Source: Paenibacillus oralis | GTDB taxonomy: Bacteria > Bacillota > Bacilli > Paenibacillales > Paenibacillaceae | Reading direction: 5' to 3' | DNA length: 64,000 nt | NCBI RefSeq assembly: GCF_003863965.1 | Contig: NZ_RRCN01000001.1 | Location: 310,001-374,000, forward strand | In this document: in pieces, positions 46,009 to 55,819 of the stretch | How positions within the stretch are numbered: the first letter of the stretch is position 1 | Layout: every line of letters starts with the position of its first letter | The notes under the pieces: generated by a model | Seen by the model: the letters and a program-made list of their open reading frames with translations, nothing else | Told to the model about the DNA's origin: nothing | Database searches by the model: none | Made by a program: the position numbers and the translations under genes

Positions 46009-46152
46009 TGTTATTCTCCTTTCTTTCATTTCAACAGATAAAGTATTCTTACCTTTTACAGCTTTTATGTATGGGTGTTCCTGGGATATCCACCCGGCGT
46101 TATTCGGCCGTGTGATAGCGACATGAACTTCACTGTGCCCTGCCCTTCCCCA

Positions 46153-46206
46153 CAAAAAAACAGGATGTCCCTCACAGCCTGACCCGTGAGTAAACATCCT
46201 GTTTTA
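46153..46206 (-). terminator. Strong terminator after nrdF
   Basis: ACAGGATGT and ACATCCTGT pair, with an inner CTCAC/GTGAG stem. On the reverse strand a run of seven T follows; on the plus strand TTTTAT follows, so it could work in both directions. It lies 31 bp after the nrdF stop. Confidence 0.9.
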
Positions 46207-46236
46207 TGTGAAGTCCATGGTGGAACGGAATTTTAC

Positions 46237-47196
46237 TTAGAAATTGAAATCTTCGTCGGTCAGCGGCTCGACATTCAGCGCCCGTACATAGCCGTTGCCT
46301 TTTTTAGAGAAAAAGTCGTGCTGCTTCGTATCGGTGCGGATCCCGTTGAACACGATCGGATTGACCTCTTCCTCCTCGAACGGCGGCTCAAAGCCGAGGT
46401 TCATAAACGCTTTATTGGCGTTGTACCGCAGGAAGACTTTCACTTCGTCCACCAGCCCGATTTTCGTGTAAATCTGCTCCGTATACCGTTCTTCGTTGGC
46501 GTGCAGGTAATGCAGCAGCCCTTCCAGTGTTTCGTACACTTCCTTTTGCTCGTCTTCGCTCATTTGCGCGTAGATTTCCTGGGCCAGCACGCCCACGTAC
46601 ACGCCGTGAATGCTTTCGTCGCGCAAAATCAGGTCGATGATTTCGCCGCTGCAGGTCATTTTGCCCTGGCCGGCCAAATACAGCGGGTAGAAAAAGCCGC
46701 TATAGAACAAATAGCTCTCCAGCAGGACGGAGGCCGCCATCGCCAAATACAGCTCTCTCGGGGAGCGGATGTTGGTGTAGTACTGGCGGATCGTCTCCGC
46801 CTTCGTCTGCAGCATCGGGTTTTGTTCCACCCAGCGGAAAATCTCGTCAATCTCCTCATTGGAAGCCAAGGTGGTGAAAATGCTGCTGTACGATTTGGCG
46901 TGGATCTGCTCCATCATGCCCATAAATCCAAGCACGGCTTTGCGCTGCAGGCCTTCCACATGCTCCATGATCTGCGGCATGCCGACGCCGCCCTGTACCG
47001 TATCAAGCAGCGTCAGACCGCCGAGAACCTTCATATATGCGTCTTTTTCATCATCGTTTAACGTCATCCAGGACATTTTGTCGTCGGACAACGGGATTTC
47101 GTCATCCGTCCAGAACTGCATGATGTTCTGGTTCCAGAACATCATCGTAAAATCGTCGTCCGGACGGTTCCAGTTTACAGCTCGTAATGCGCACAT
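46237..47196 (-). CDS. nrdF: Class Ib ribonucleotide reductase small subunit NrdF
   Basis: A 319-residue subunit that holds the Mn2/Fe2-tyrosyl radical site. Ligand motifs are visible: Asp in [10 protein letters not shown], Glu and His in [14 protein letters not shown] (the Tyr there is the radical residue), and Glu and His in RDESIHG. The C-terminal tail [10 protein letters not shown] docks on NrdE. ATG 47196 starts 30 bp after nrdE. Mn loading by NrdI is expected, as the locus encodes NrdI. Confidence 0.94.
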   Translation of the reverse strand: MCALRAVNWNRPDDDFTMMFWNQNIMQFWTDDEIPLSDDKMSWMTLNDDEKDAYMKVLGGLTLLDTVQGGVGMPQIMEHVEGLQRKAVLGFMGMMEQIHAKSYSSIFTTLASNEEIDEIFRWVEQNPMLQTKAETIRQYYTNIRSPRELYLAMAASVLLESYLFYSGFFYPLYLAGQGKMTCSGEIIDLILRDESIHGVYVGVLAQEIYAQMSEDEQKEVYETLEGLLHYLHANEERYTEQIYTKIGLVDEVKVFLRYNANKAFMNLGFEPPFEEEEVNPIVFNGIRTDTKQHDFFSKKGNGYVRALNVEPLTDEDFNF

Positions 47197-47226
47197 CGCC
47201 GTTCGTTCATCCTTTCTAATTCTCCG

Positions 47227-49311
47227 TTATACCGAACAAGTGAGGCATTCTTCCACGGACAGCTTCTTCGTCCGGGTATAATACAGCGACTTCAGCCCTT
47301 TATGCGCAGCATACAAATAGTAACGCGCCAACTGACGGGTCGTCACGTTGCTGTTGACGTGTAGGATCGACGAGATGCCTTGGTCGACATGCGGCACGAT
47401 TTCCGCGATCAGGTCGATCACCTTGAACTGGTCCATCTGATAAGCCGATTTATAGAAGAAAATATTTTCCCGGCTCAGATACGGCATCGGATAATACGTC
47501 GTCGAGTTCGCGTAGGTCCGGGTTTCGATTTGCTCCACCACCGGCATGACGCTCGAGGTAGCGTTCTGAATGTACGAAATGCTGGCGGTCGGCGCAATCG
47601 CCAGACGGTAAGCATGGTACAAGCCGTTTTTCATCACCTGCTGCTTCAGCTCAGTCCAGTCCTGCGGAGACGGGATGTGCATGCCTTCGAACAAAGCGGC
47701 CACTTTGCCGGTGCGCGGACGGTAGTCCGTATTCAGATATCGTTCAAAATACTCCCCTGTAGCGTAGTCCGATTGTTCGAATCCGGCGAAGGTTTCTCCG
47801 GTTTGAACAGCGATCTCCATGCTCTTTTCCAGGGAATAATAATTCATCATCATAAAGAACGTGCGGGCAAAATCGCGCGCCTCTTCGCTCTCGTAAGCGA
47901 TCTTGTTCTTCGCGAAAAATCCGTGCAGATTCATCACGCCAAGCCCGACGGAATGCATTTCCCGATTCGCTTTGGCGACGCCGGGAGCGTTGGAAATATG
48001 CGTCATGTCGCTGACGGACGTGAGTGCGACCATGCCTTCGTGCACGGACTCGCGGATCTTCTTCCGGTCCATCACGTTCACGATGTTCAGGGAAGCCAGG
48101 TTGCAGCTGATGTCGCGGCGGATCGCATCCGTTTGCCCGTAATCGGCGATTTCCGACGTCTCCTGCAGCTGGAAGATTTCCGTGCACAGGTTGGACATTT
48201 TGATCTTCCCGACCTTGTTCAGGGCATGCTGGTTGTTGGCGTTGCTCTTATTCATGATGTAAGGATAACCGGATTCCAGCTGAACCGTAGCGATTTTGGT
48301 CAGCATGTCGCGCGCGCTCATCAGCTTTCTTTTCTTAACCCGCTCGTCGGCGAGCAGCTTGTCGTACATCACGTCCATATCCAAGTCGTCCAAATGAGTC
48401 CCGTAAGCTTTATATACACTGTAAGGACCGAACACATACAGCGGCTCGTTGTCCTTAGCCAGTTGATAGAACCGGTTTGGCACAATCAGCCCGATCGACA
48501 AGGTTTTCAGGCGAATCCGTTCGTCGGCGTTGATTTTTTTGCTGTCCAGAAACTCCGAGACATCCCAGCCGAAAATGTTGTAATATCCCGCGCCCGATCC
48601 TTTGCGCTGACCCATCTGGTCGGCATAGGAAAAAGCGTCCTCCATCAGCTTCAGCACCGGCATAATCCCTTTGGCTGCGCCTTCCACGCCTTTGATCGGC
48701 TCGCCGCGTCCGCGCAGCTTCGACAGGTTTACCGCCACGCCGCCGCCGATTTTGGACAGCTGCATGCAGGTGTTCAGCACGTAGTTGATCGAGTTCAGCG
48801 AGTCGTCCATTTCCAGCAGGAAGCAAGAGACCATCTCGCCGCGCCGGCTTTTGCCCGCGTTCAGGAACGTCGGGGTGGCCGGCTGCAGCCGCTGCTCCAT
48901 CATCGAACGGGCCAGCAGCCCGGCGGTCTCCGCGTTGCCGCGGCCGAGATGCAGCGCCACCACCGCTACCCGGTCAGGGTAATGCTCCAGATACTTGGAC
49001 TTATCGTTCGTCTTCAGCGCGTAGTCGGTATAAAACTTCGACGCCGCCATATAAGACGGAAATTCAAAATGATAGCCGTGGGTAATGGCATATACGCGTT
49101 CGACCTCGTCTTCCGTATACTGCTCGTACACGTTCTCGTAATAATCATTTTCGATCATGTACCGCACTTTATCGGTCGTGCTCAAAAAGGTCACGCTTTT
49201 TTGTTCGACTTCTTGCATAAATTCGGCGACGGCTTCCCGGTCCTTCTCCAATTGGAAGAACCCGCTCTCGTCCCGCTTCATCAACATGTTGTTTAGTTCA
49301 ATATGCCGCAA
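47227..49311 (-). CDS. nrdE: Class Ib ribonucleotide reductase large subunit NrdE
   Basis: A 694-residue catalytic subunit reducing nucleoside diphosphates. It has the active-site region NLCTEIFQL (N-x-C-x-E type), an allosteric-site layout without the ATP cone (no N-terminal extension), and the C-terminal redox pair CLTCSV used by NrdH or thioredoxin. The start is TTG 49311, exactly 7 nt after AGGAGGTG, and overlaps nrdI by 14 bp. No nrdH gene is in the window. Confidence 0.95.
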   Translation of the reverse strand: MRHIELNNMLMKRDESGFFQLEKDREAVAEFMQEVEQKSVTFLSTTDKVRYMIENDYYENVYEQYTEDEVERVYAITHGYHFEFPSYMAASKFYTDYALKTNDKSKYLEHYPDRVAVVALHLGRGNAETAGLLARSMMEQRLQPATPTFLNAGKSRRGEMVSCFLLEMDDSLNSINYVLNTCMQLSKIGGGVAVNLSKLRGRGEPIKGVEGAAKGIMPVLKLMEDAFSYADQMGQRKGSGAGYYNIFGWDVSEFLDSKKINADERIRLKTLSIGLIVPNRFYQLAKDNEPLYVFGPYSVYKAYGTHLDDLDMDVMYDKLLADERVKKRKLMSARDMLTKIATVQLESGYPYIMNKSNANNQHALNKVGKIKMSNLCTEIFQLQETSEIADYGQTDAIRRDISCNLASLNIVNVMDRKKIRESVHEGMVALTSVSDMTHISNAPGVAKANREMHSVGLGVMNLHGFFAKNKIAYESEEARDFARTFFMMMNYYSLEKSMEIAVQTGETFAGFEQSDYATGEYFERYLNTDYRPRTGKVAALFEGMHIPSPQDWTELKQQVMKNGLYHAYRLAIAPTASISYIQNATSSVMPVVEQIETRTYANSTTYYPMPYLSRENIFFYKSAYQMDQFKVIDLIAEIVPHVDQGISSILHVNSNVTTRQLARYYLYAAHKGLKSLYYTRTKKLSVEECLTCSV

Positions 49312-49657
49312 CCCGGCTCACCTCCTGCTTAAATCTTTCCGCATCCTGTTTCGTGCCCGACAGCTCGAATTTGCCCACAACGGGAACTTGATAGCGCTGC
49401 GCAATCAAATCCGCGCTCAGGGCAAAGCGCTCGCCCCAGTTGCGGTTTCCGCTGGCCGCCACACCTAGCAGCCGCTGATGGTTATGCTCGAGAAAAGCGG
49501 AGACCTTTGCCGGCACCTGTCCAAACCCCGTTGTATATGTAATCAGCACAAACGGCTCCTCCAGCGTCATATTCTCGTCAATTTGCACGGCCGGCAAATC
49601 GAGCTTCTGGATGAACCGTTTCACGTTTCCGGTTTTGGAATCATAGGCAATCAGCAT
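49298..49657 (-). CDS. nrdI: Flavodoxin-like NrdI
   Basis: A 119-residue NrdI that supplies an oxidant for Mn2-tyrosyl cofactor assembly in NrdF. It begins LIAYDSKTGNVKRFI, the phosphate loop for FMN, with TYTTGFGQVP and ASGNRNWGERFA typical of NrdI. First gene of nrdIEF, overlapping nrdE; the operon is controlled by the NrdR-like boxes upstream. Confidence 0.92.
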   Translation of the reverse strand: MLIAYDSKTGNVKRFIQKLDLPAVQIDENMTLEEPFVLITYTTGFGQVPAKVSAFLEHNHQRLLGVAASGNRNWGERFALSADLIAQRYQVPVVGKFELSGTKQDAERFKQEVSRVAAY

Positions 49658-49732
49658 CGTTACTCCCCCACTTTTCTTCTATTACGCGGTAAGTATATGA
49701 TATAGATGAGATACACACCAAAATTCACTTCA

Positions 49733-49786
49733 CAACAACATATTGGTGCACTTGTTTAATTTAATACCTATATATTGTGTTGTCAA
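49733..49786 (-). promoter_or_regulatory. nrdIEF promoter with two NrdR-like boxes
   Basis: On the reverse strand TTGACA (49786-49781), a 17-bp spacer and TAAATT (49763-49758) form a promoter. ACACAATATATAGGTA (49780-49765) and CACCAATATGTTGTTG (49748-49733) resemble the NrdR box and start exactly 32 bp apart (three helical turns), the usual NrdR pairing. Box 1 fills the spacer. This fits repression by NrdR-ATP/dATP; nrdR itself is not in the window. Confidence 0.75.
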
Positions 49787-49820
49787 TCCTGGCAAACCGC
49801 CCAAACGTGCCCAAATCCCC

Positions 49821-49891
49821 TGTGGATAATGTGGAAAATCGATGCAATCCCGCATCATACCAGGGTCCGCCGGGGGACAAGTTGTTGATAA
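49821..49891. promoter_or_regulatory. DnaA-box pair upstream of nrdIEF
   Basis: TGTGGATAA (49821-49829) is a perfect DnaA box (TTATCCACA). TGTTGATAA (49883-49891) differs at one position. They lie 35 and 97 bp upstream of the nrd -35 and could link nucleotide reduction to replication initiation, as reported for nrd genes in other bacteria. Chance occurrence of one box is possible. Confidence 0.5.
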
Positions 49892-49961
49892 AAAATTTTT
49901 AAAAATTTTTCTATCAAAAAAAGATAGATTACCTCGCAGGGAAGAAAAATGTCCCGAAACG

Positions 49962-50000
49962 GCAAAACAAAAACACACTCCCCGAACCGAGAAGTGTGTT
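49962..50000 (-). terminator. Intrinsic terminator after uppP
   Basis: AACACACT and AGTGTGTT pair around CTCGGTTCGGGG, followed on the reverse strand by TTTTGTTTTG. It lies 28 bp after the uppP stop. Confidence 0.88.
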
Positions 50001-50027
50001 CTTCGCCCGAATAACCGTACCCGAGAA

Positions 50028-50843
50028 CTACAGCCGAAAAATAAGCAGCAGTATGCCGGCGATGAAACAGTAGTAAGCAAAATATTTCAGATTGCCTTTA
50101 GCCATAATGTTCATGAACCATTTCATCGAGAAATAGGTTACGACCAGCGTGGTCAAAAAGGCGATCAAATACGGCACGAACAAGGCCGAACGATTCGGAT
50201 CGCCGGCAATATCGGACACGCCGAGCACGAGGCCGCCCAAACTGACGGGAATATACAGCATGAACGAAAAACGCAGGGCGGTATCCTGTTTCATGCCGAC
50301 CGCGATCGAGGATATGAGCGTAGCGCCGGAACGGCTGATCCCGGGTATAAGCGCAACCGCCTGACCGAGGCCGACGATCAGCGCATCTTTAGCCGACAAA
50401 TCGCCTTCGCGTTTTCTCCCCCGCAGATTGCGGATCAGCCATAACGCGCCCCCGGTAAACAACAGAGCGATGGCCACGGTATGGACAGAAGAGAACACGG
50501 CTTCAATCTCATCCTTGAACAAGAGGCCGATGACCATGGCGGGAATAGTGCCGATAATGATATAAATGATGAACATAAAATCCGCTCTGTACTCGGATCT
50601 CCGCGTTCGGAGATATCCTATGCCGTTGACGATCAGCCTTAGGATATCCTTGCGGTAAATGAACATGATGGCCAGCAAAGACGCCGTATTGGTCAAAATC
50701 TCAAATGAAAGGCCCTCCTCGACGACGCCCAACAGTTTTTTGGCGATGATGACATGTCCGCTCGACGAAACCGGAATGGGCTCGGTAGCCCCCTGAACAA
50801 ATCCCAGAATCAAGTACTTCAACCACAAGATGAAATCTTCCAC
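50028..50843 (-). CDS. uppP: Undecaprenyl-diphosphatase UppP (BacA)
   Basis: A 271-residue membrane enzyme with about eight TM helices that dephosphorylates undecaprenyl diphosphate for reuse in wall synthesis. Both family motifs are present: [13 protein letters not shown] (usually GxTEFLPVSSTGH) and [10 protein letters not shown]. The P-for-L and other substitutions in motif one are seen in some Bacilli. ATG 50843 has a GGAA ribosome region. It is monocistronic, ending in a terminator. Confidence 0.93.
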   Translation of the reverse strand: MEDFILWLKYLILGFVQGATEPIPVSSSGHVIIAKKLLGVVEEGLSFEILTNTASLLAIMFIYRKDILRLIVNGIGYLRTRRSEYRADFMFIIYIIIGTIPAMVIGLLFKDEIEAVFSSVHTVAIALLFTGGALWLIRNLRGRKREGDLSAKDALIVGLGQAVALIPGISRSGATLISSIAVGMKQDTALRFSFMLYIPVSLGGLVLGVSDIAGDPNRSALFVPYLIAFLTTLVVTYFSMKWFMNIMAKGNLKYFAYYCFIAGILLLIFRL

Positions 50844-50940
50844 AATTCCCCAACTTCCTATTCTAGTTTTGTTTCCATAATAGATTATAGCGAAGAATGC
50901 GAAGATATGAAAAAGTCAGGGGTTATTGACAATGGCCGCA

Positions 50941-52182
50941 TCACAGTGGGACAGACTGGTGCACCGCCGCGGAAGCAGCACGCTGTTGGATGAGCCGCTG
51001 GGTATCGCGGGCAATCATCAGCTCTTCGTTGGTAGGGATAATGTGTACCGCCACACGGGAGGCGGGAGTGCTGATCTTGCGCTCGCCAGGCGAGCGGCTC
51101 CGGTTCAACTCCGGGTCCAGCTCCAGCCCCAGATAGGACAGACTCTCGCAGACCTTGGCGCGGATATAGTCGGAATTCTCTCCGACCCCGCCGGTAAAGA
51201 CCAGCGTATCCAGACCGTTCAGCACGGCGCAGTAAGAACCGATGTATTTGCGAATGCGCTGTACATACATATTCAGCGCCAGCCTTGCGCCCTCATGGCC
51301 TTCATCGGCACAGCGGATGATCTCGCGCAAATCGGAGCCCTGGCCGGAGATGCCGGCCAGCCCGCTATGCTTGTTCAGCAGCGAGTTGATCTCGCCAAGA
51401 CTCAGATTCTCTTTGGCCATCACAAAGGGAATGATCGCCGGGTCGATATCGCCGCAGCGGGTTCCCATCATCAGGCCTTCCAGCGGGGTCATGCCCATGC
51501 TGGTATCTACAGACTTCCCGTCCCGAATGGCGGTAATGCTGGCTCCGTTGCCGATATGGCAGGAGATTACACGGGTTCCCTGGAGGGGGTGGCCGGTAAT
51601 TTCGCCAAGGCGCACGCTGACATATTTATGCGAGGTTCCATGGAACCCGTATCTTCTGATTTTATGGCGGTCATACAAAACTCTGGGCAGCGGATACATG
51701 TAGCTCTCCTGCGGCATCGTCTGGTGAAAAGCGGTATCGAACACACACACCATCGGCGTCTCCTCGCCCAGCAGCTGGCGGAACGATTCGATCCCCTTCA
51801 GATTGGCCGGATTGTGCAGCGGCGCCAGCTCGATATTGCGTCTTACCGCCTGCAGCACCTCATCGTCCACCAGTGCCGCATCCGAAAAGAATTCGCCGCC
51901 ATGGGCAATCCGGTGCCCTACTGCCGCGATTTCCCGCACCGAGGCGATGGATCCGCTGCCCGGATCCGTCAGCGCCGCAAGCATATGGGTGATGGCCTCC
52001 TTATGCTCCAGGATCCGCAGACCGGTCTGCGGAGGCAGCGGTGGCGTACATTCCTGGCGATGAATCGCCTGCTCCGTTCCAATCTCTTCAATAATTCCCT
52101 TCGCAAGCACCGATTCATCCTTCATATCAAACAGCTGATATTTCAAGGATGAGCTGCCGCTGTTAATGACCAGCACCTTCAT
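50941..52182 (-). CDS. ackA: Acetate (propionate) kinase
   Basis: A 413-residue acyl kinase of the ASKHA fold: N-terminal VLVINSGSSSLKY phosphate loop, RYGFHGTSHKYV, GNGASI and FTGGVGENS. It converts acyl-phosphate and ADP to the acid and ATP. Being last in the microcompartment operon after the activase, it probably completes PduL's product (acetyl- or propionyl-phosphate). No encapsulation-like helix is evident, so it is likely cytosolic. ATG 52182 follows GGAGGAGCC. Confidence 0.9.
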   Translation of the reverse strand: MKVLVINSGSSSLKYQLFDMKDESVLAKGIIEEIGTEQAIHRQECTPPLPPQTGLRILEHKEAITHMLAALTDPGSGSIASVREIAAVGHRIAHGGEFFSDAALVDDEVLQAVRRNIELAPLHNPANLKGIESFRQLLGEETPMVCVFDTAFHQTMPQESYMYPLPRVLYDRHKIRRYGFHGTSHKYVSVRLGEITGHPLQGTRVISCHIGNGASITAIRDGKSVDTSMGMTPLEGLMMGTRCGDIDPAIIPFVMAKENLSLGEINSLLNKHSGLAGISGQGSDLREIIRCADEGHEGARLALNMYVQRIRKYIGSYCAVLNGLDTLVFTGGVGENSDYIRAKVCESLSYLGLELDPELNRSRSPGERKISTPASRVAVHIIPTNEELMIARDTQRLIQQRAASAAVHQSVPL

Positions 52183-52222
52183 AAAACGGCTCCTCCTCTT
52201 CCATACCTACTTCTTGTTAAAT

Positions 52223-53143
52223 TCAACCGCCGATTTGGCAGCGCAAGCCATAACCTTCCACCACATGGCGCAGGCACTCCATCTCGTCGCTTGGCGGTGG
52301 AGTCTGTTGCTTCATATGGTATTCCGTGCCCAGATAGGCGTATTTATTCTCGCCCAGCCGGTGAAAAGGCAGCAGATGCAGCTCCCGCACCCCCGGCAAT
52401 TCCGCGGCGAACGAGGCGATGGCGGCGATCTCATGAATCGTGTCGTTGAAGCCCGGAACGACGGGCACGCGAATGATCACCCGCGCCCCCTGCCCGGCAA
52501 TTCGCCGGGCGTTCTCCAGAATCAGCGAGTTGGACTGCTTCACATATTCATAGTGCTTACTGTCCTCCATGTGCTTGATGTCCAGCAAAACCGTATCGAG
52601 CAGCGGCAGCACGTTATCCAGCATGGCCGGATTACAGAAGGCCGTGGTTTCAATCGCGGTGTTCCAGCCTTGATCCTTGCAGGCACGCAGCAGGTTCTGA
52701 GCGAAGTCGCTCTGATAGAGCGGCTCACCTCCGGAGAGGGTAATCCCCCCGCCGGAACGCCGGTAATAAGCCTCATCCTTGCGCAGAATGGACACAATCT
52801 CAGAGGTGCCCATCTCTTTGCCGTTCATGGTCAGCGCCCCGCTGCCGCATTCGGCGCTGCAAAGTCCGCAGGATACGCAGCTAAGGCGGTTAACCGTCAC
52901 CTTCGGCCGATAGCTGATGGCCCCCACCGGACAGACCTTTGCGCAGCGTCCGCAGCTGACGCAGTTGTCCTCCTGGACCATCAGCTGGCTGCCGGGGGCC
53001 TGGGTTTCGGGATTGCTGCACCAGCTGCAGCGCAGCGGACAGCCCTTCAGGAATACGATTGTGCGGATACCCGGACCGTCATGGAGCGAGAAGCGCTGGA
53101 TATCGCTGACCATCCCCCTGGCTTCCCAAATGACTTCATTCAT
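52223..53143 (-). CDS. Glycyl-radical enzyme activase (radical SAM)
   Basis: A 306-residue activating enzyme. The radical-SAM cluster motif appears as GCPLRCSWCSNPE (C-x3-C-x2-C), and two 4Fe-4S ferredoxin motifs follow (CVSCGRCAKVCPVGA and CVSCGLCSAECG), as in activases of dehydratase-type glycyl-radical enzymes. It generates the glycyl radical on the neighbouring dehydratase, from S-adenosylmethionine under anaerobic conditions. GGAGGAGAGGAG precedes ATG 53143. It follows the dehydratase by 32 bp. Confidence 0.92.
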   Translation of the reverse strand: MNEVIWEARGMVSDIQRFSLHDGPGIRTIVFLKGCPLRCSWCSNPETQAPGSQLMVQEDNCVSCGRCAKVCPVGAISYRPKVTVNRLSCVSCGLCSAECGSGALTMNGKEMGTSEIVSILRKDEAYYRRSGGGITLSGGEPLYQSDFAQNLLRACKDQGWNTAIETTAFCNPAMLDNVLPLLDTVLLDIKHMEDSKHYEYVKQSNSLILENARRIAGQGARVIIRVPVVPGFNDTIHEIAAIASFAAELPGVRELHLLPFHRLGENKYAYLGTEYHMKQQTPPPSDEMECLRHVVEGYGLRCQIGG

Positions 53144-53175
53144 GGTCTGCTCCTCTCCTCCCTTCCGTGCTATAG

Positions 53176-55743
53176 TTACATCGTCTGCTCCGTCCGGTTA
53201 ATAATGTCATCCTGCAGTTTCTTGTCGAGTGTGGTGAAATGGGCGCTGTAGCCCGCCACACGGACGACGAGGTTCTTGTATTTCTCAGGATTGCGCTGGG
53301 CCTCCAGCAGCGTGTCACGGCTGATTACATTAAACTGCACATGCATCCCCTTCTGGTCAAAAAAACCTCTGACCAACGCCGCCAGCTTCTCCAGACCCGC
53401 CGGTCCGCTCAGCGCGGACGGATGGAACTTCTGATTGAACAGCGTACCGTTGGAGGCGATATGATGATCCAACTTCGCGACCGAGTTGGCCGAAGCCGTA
53501 GGTCCACTGGTATCCCGGCCGGATACCGGCGACACACCATCAGCGAGCGGTTCGCCCGCCAGCCGCCCGTCCGCTGTTGCACCGGTGGCGGCTCCGAGCG
53601 GCACATTGGCCGAAGCCGGATACAGTCCGGGCTGGAAGGTGCCGCCGCGCGGATTGACATGCTTCTGCACTTCACGGCAGTAGACAAGTCCTACCTGTCG
53701 TGCCAATTCATCGACCTCTGCGATGTCGTTGCCGTATTTCGGCGCGGCGATCAGCCACTCGCGCAGGCGGGCGTCATTGCCTTGGCCCTGGCTCCGGCTG
53801 TTGCCCAGATCCATCTTCACATTTGCCGGAGCGCCCAACTGGGCTAACGAAATCTGGTTGCCTTCCAGGAGAACCTTTTTGATCAGTTCAACAATATGCT
53901 CCTGAGTCAACGTATCCAGCGAGACGGGAGCGGGGGCTGCAGCAGCAGCCGGCTGGGCCAGGCCAAAATTGCGTTCAAGCGCTGCCTTCAGCTCTGACAA
54001 CGTTGTTTTCCGCTCTTCGAAAACCACCTTCTGGATCGCGTACATGGCATCCGCTACATTGGCAATACCGACGCCCTGCGGTCCGGTGAAGTTATAGAAG
54101 GCGCCGCCTTCCTGCAGCGATTTGCCTCTGCCGATGCAGTCATACACCATGGAGGACAGGAATGGCAGCGGTGCTCTTTCCGCATGGGCATAATCCACCG
54201 AGTTATCCGCTTGAGCCAATAGATTGACGAAATGTTCCATCTGCTTGCGGTAAGCCTCCATAATCTCATCCAGGGAGGTGAAGGAGGCGAAGTCTCCGGT
54301 GGTGATCCCGGCTTTTTTGCCATTGACGGTGCCGTTGCCGATGACAAACTCCATCACCTTCGGCAAATTGAAGAATGCGGCGTCATGCCAGCCTTCGGTT
54401 TTCCCGCCCTTTTGCGGCTCGACGCAGCCGATAAGGCCGTAGTCGCGCGCATCCGCCAAACTTACGGAACGGCTGACCAGCGCGGGGATGATGACCTCAT
54501 CATTGTAATAAGCCGGGAGTCCAAGACCCAAACGGCTGACTTCCGCTGCCTTCAGCAGCAGCTCATCCGGCGTGCGGTTCCAGACGCGGATCGAGACGGA
54601 AGGCTGCGGCAGCTTCACATGGGCCGTCGCCTCCAGGCAGGCGAAGGACAGCTCGTTGGTGGCGTCCAGCCCCTCCTCATTCTGACCGCCGACCACCAGA
54701 TTTTGAAACATCGGATATCCGCCAAAAGCTTTGCTGGAGGCTTCGTCGCGGATTTTGTTAATCTCGTTCAGCTTCACCCACAGGCAGTCCAGCAGTTCCT
54801 GGGCTTCTTCATGGCGAAGGGTGCCGCGCTCGATATCATGTTTGTAATACGGATACATGTATTGGTCAAAACGCATCGGAGACACGGAGTGCCCGTTGGA
54901 TTCCACCTGAATCAGCATGTGCACGAACCAGAAGCACTGCACCGCTTCGCTGAAGCTGGATGCCGGATTCGCCGGAACCTGCTCACAATTGCGGGCAATC
55001 TGCAGCAGCTCCCGCTGGCGGACACCGTCGCTGCAGGCTGCGGCCTGACTCTTGGCCAGCTCCGCGAACCGTTTGCCGAACTGGATGGCTGCTTCCGCAG
55101 AGATGATCACCGCGTTCAGAAACTGTTCTTTTTTGATATAATCCGGCAACGAACGATCCGCCTCCGCTTTGGCCTGCTGCGCCTCCTCGATAATACCCTT
55201 GAAGCCCTTGGACAGCACCTTTCCATAATCCACAGAAATATGGCCAACGCCGTTATTATAATAATTGCCTACCGTAAAAACTTCCGCATCGATCGCCGCC
55301 AGCGCTTCGGGAGACATGAAGGAGGTTGCCAGCTCCTGCACCGTGCGGCCGTTCCAATATTCAAAGGCATGCTTCAGCTTGCTGACCGCATCGTCCGAGA
55401 TCGTAAACACGTCGCCCGTTCTGCGGGCCACCGTATCGAATTCGCTCAGCAGCCAACGGTTCGAGAACTCGGGAAAGATCTGGCAGCCTCTTGGCTTGGC
55501 AGTCAAATTGCCCACGATCAGCTCTTTGTCCCGGATCACCAGCGTCATGTTCCGCAGAATATGCTCCAGCGCTTTGGCGCGGCGGATAATCATCGGAAGA
55601 TGCTCGGTTTGCTTAAAAGATTCCGTAATCAGCACCGCTCTTTCGGCTTCGATCTCCGGCGTGCCGGACATCAGATTGTCGATCAAGTGGCCGATCCGGC
55701 CGGTTACTGCTGCTGATTTGGGCATATCGTACACTTTTGTCAT
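53176..55743 (-). CDS. Glycyl-radical diol/glycerol dehydratase (B12-independent) with internal insert
   Basis: An 855-residue glycyl-radical enzyme. C440 and E442 (GCVEPQ) with GKTEGWHDAAFFN closely match glycerol/1,2-propanediol dehydratases, not the choline lyase pattern. The radical glycine is G831 in RVAGYSAHF. It would dehydrate 1,2-propanediol to propionaldehyde or glycerol to 3-hydroxypropionaldehyde. Compared with the family pattern, about residues 595-655 are extra: an Ala/Pro linker, then the amphipathic helix LTQEHIVELIKKVLLEG (612-628), resembling an encapsulation peptide but placed internally. The active-site domain and C-terminal radical loop are intact. It lies in the microcompartment operon upstream of its activase. 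Confidence 0.88.
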   Translation of the reverse strand: MTKVYDMPKSAAVTGRIGHLIDNLMSGTPEIEAERAVLITESFKQTEHLPMIIRRAKALEHILRNMTLVIRDKELIVGNLTAKPRGCQIFPEFSNRWLLSEFDTVARRTGDVFTISDDAVSKLKHAFEYWNGRTVQELATSFMSPEALAAIDAEVFTVGNYYNNGVGHISVDYGKVLSKGFKGIIEEAQQAKAEADRSLPDYIKKEQFLNAVIISAEAAIQFGKRFAELAKSQAAACSDGVRQRELLQIARNCEQVPANPASSFSEAVQCFWFVHMLIQVESNGHSVSPMRFDQYMYPYYKHDIERGTLRHEEAQELLDCLWVKLNEINKIRDEASSKAFGGYPMFQNLVVGGQNEEGLDATNELSFACLEATAHVKLPQPSVSIRVWNRTPDELLLKAAEVSRLGLGLPAYYNDEVIIPALVSRSVSLADARDYGLIGCVEPQKGGKTEGWHDAAFFNLPKVMEFVIGNGTVNGKKAGITTGDFASFTSLDEIMEAYRKQMEHFVNLLAQADNSVDYAHAERAPLPFLSSMVYDCIGRGKSLQEGGAFYNFTGPQGVGIANVADAMYAIQKVVFEERKTTLSELKAALERNFGLAQPAAAAAPAPVSLDTLTQEHIVELIKKVLLEGNQISLAQLGAPANVKMDLGNSRSQGQGNDARLREWLIAAPKYGNDIAEVDELARQVGLVYCREVQKHVNPRGGTFQPGLYPASANVPLGAATGATADGRLAGEPLADGVSPVSGRDTSGPTASANSVAKLDHHIASNGTLFNQKFHPSALSGPAGLEKLAALVRGFFDQKGMHVQFNVISRDTLLEAQRNPEKYKNLVVRVAGYSAHFTTLDKKLQDDIINRTEQTM

Positions 55744-55819
55744 CGTAAAGCTTCCCCCTTCAGTTTGCTTTCATAATGCTCTTATTGAACATACTTCGGC
55801 AAAACTTGCTTCGTAAGCG

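Noticed and set aside
46009-46197. N-terminal extension of the subtilase frame to ATG 46197
   Set aside because: It runs through the strong nrdF terminator; TTG 46008 has a perfect AAGGAG.
47380-49296. 638-codon plus-strand frame opposite nrdE
   Set aside because: The reverse strand is an unmistakable NrdE; the frame is a shadow of codon bias, His/Val-rich with no ribosome site.
54232-55716. 494-codon plus-strand frame opposite the dehydratase
   Set aside because: Antisense to the glycyl-radical enzyme; no domain pattern.
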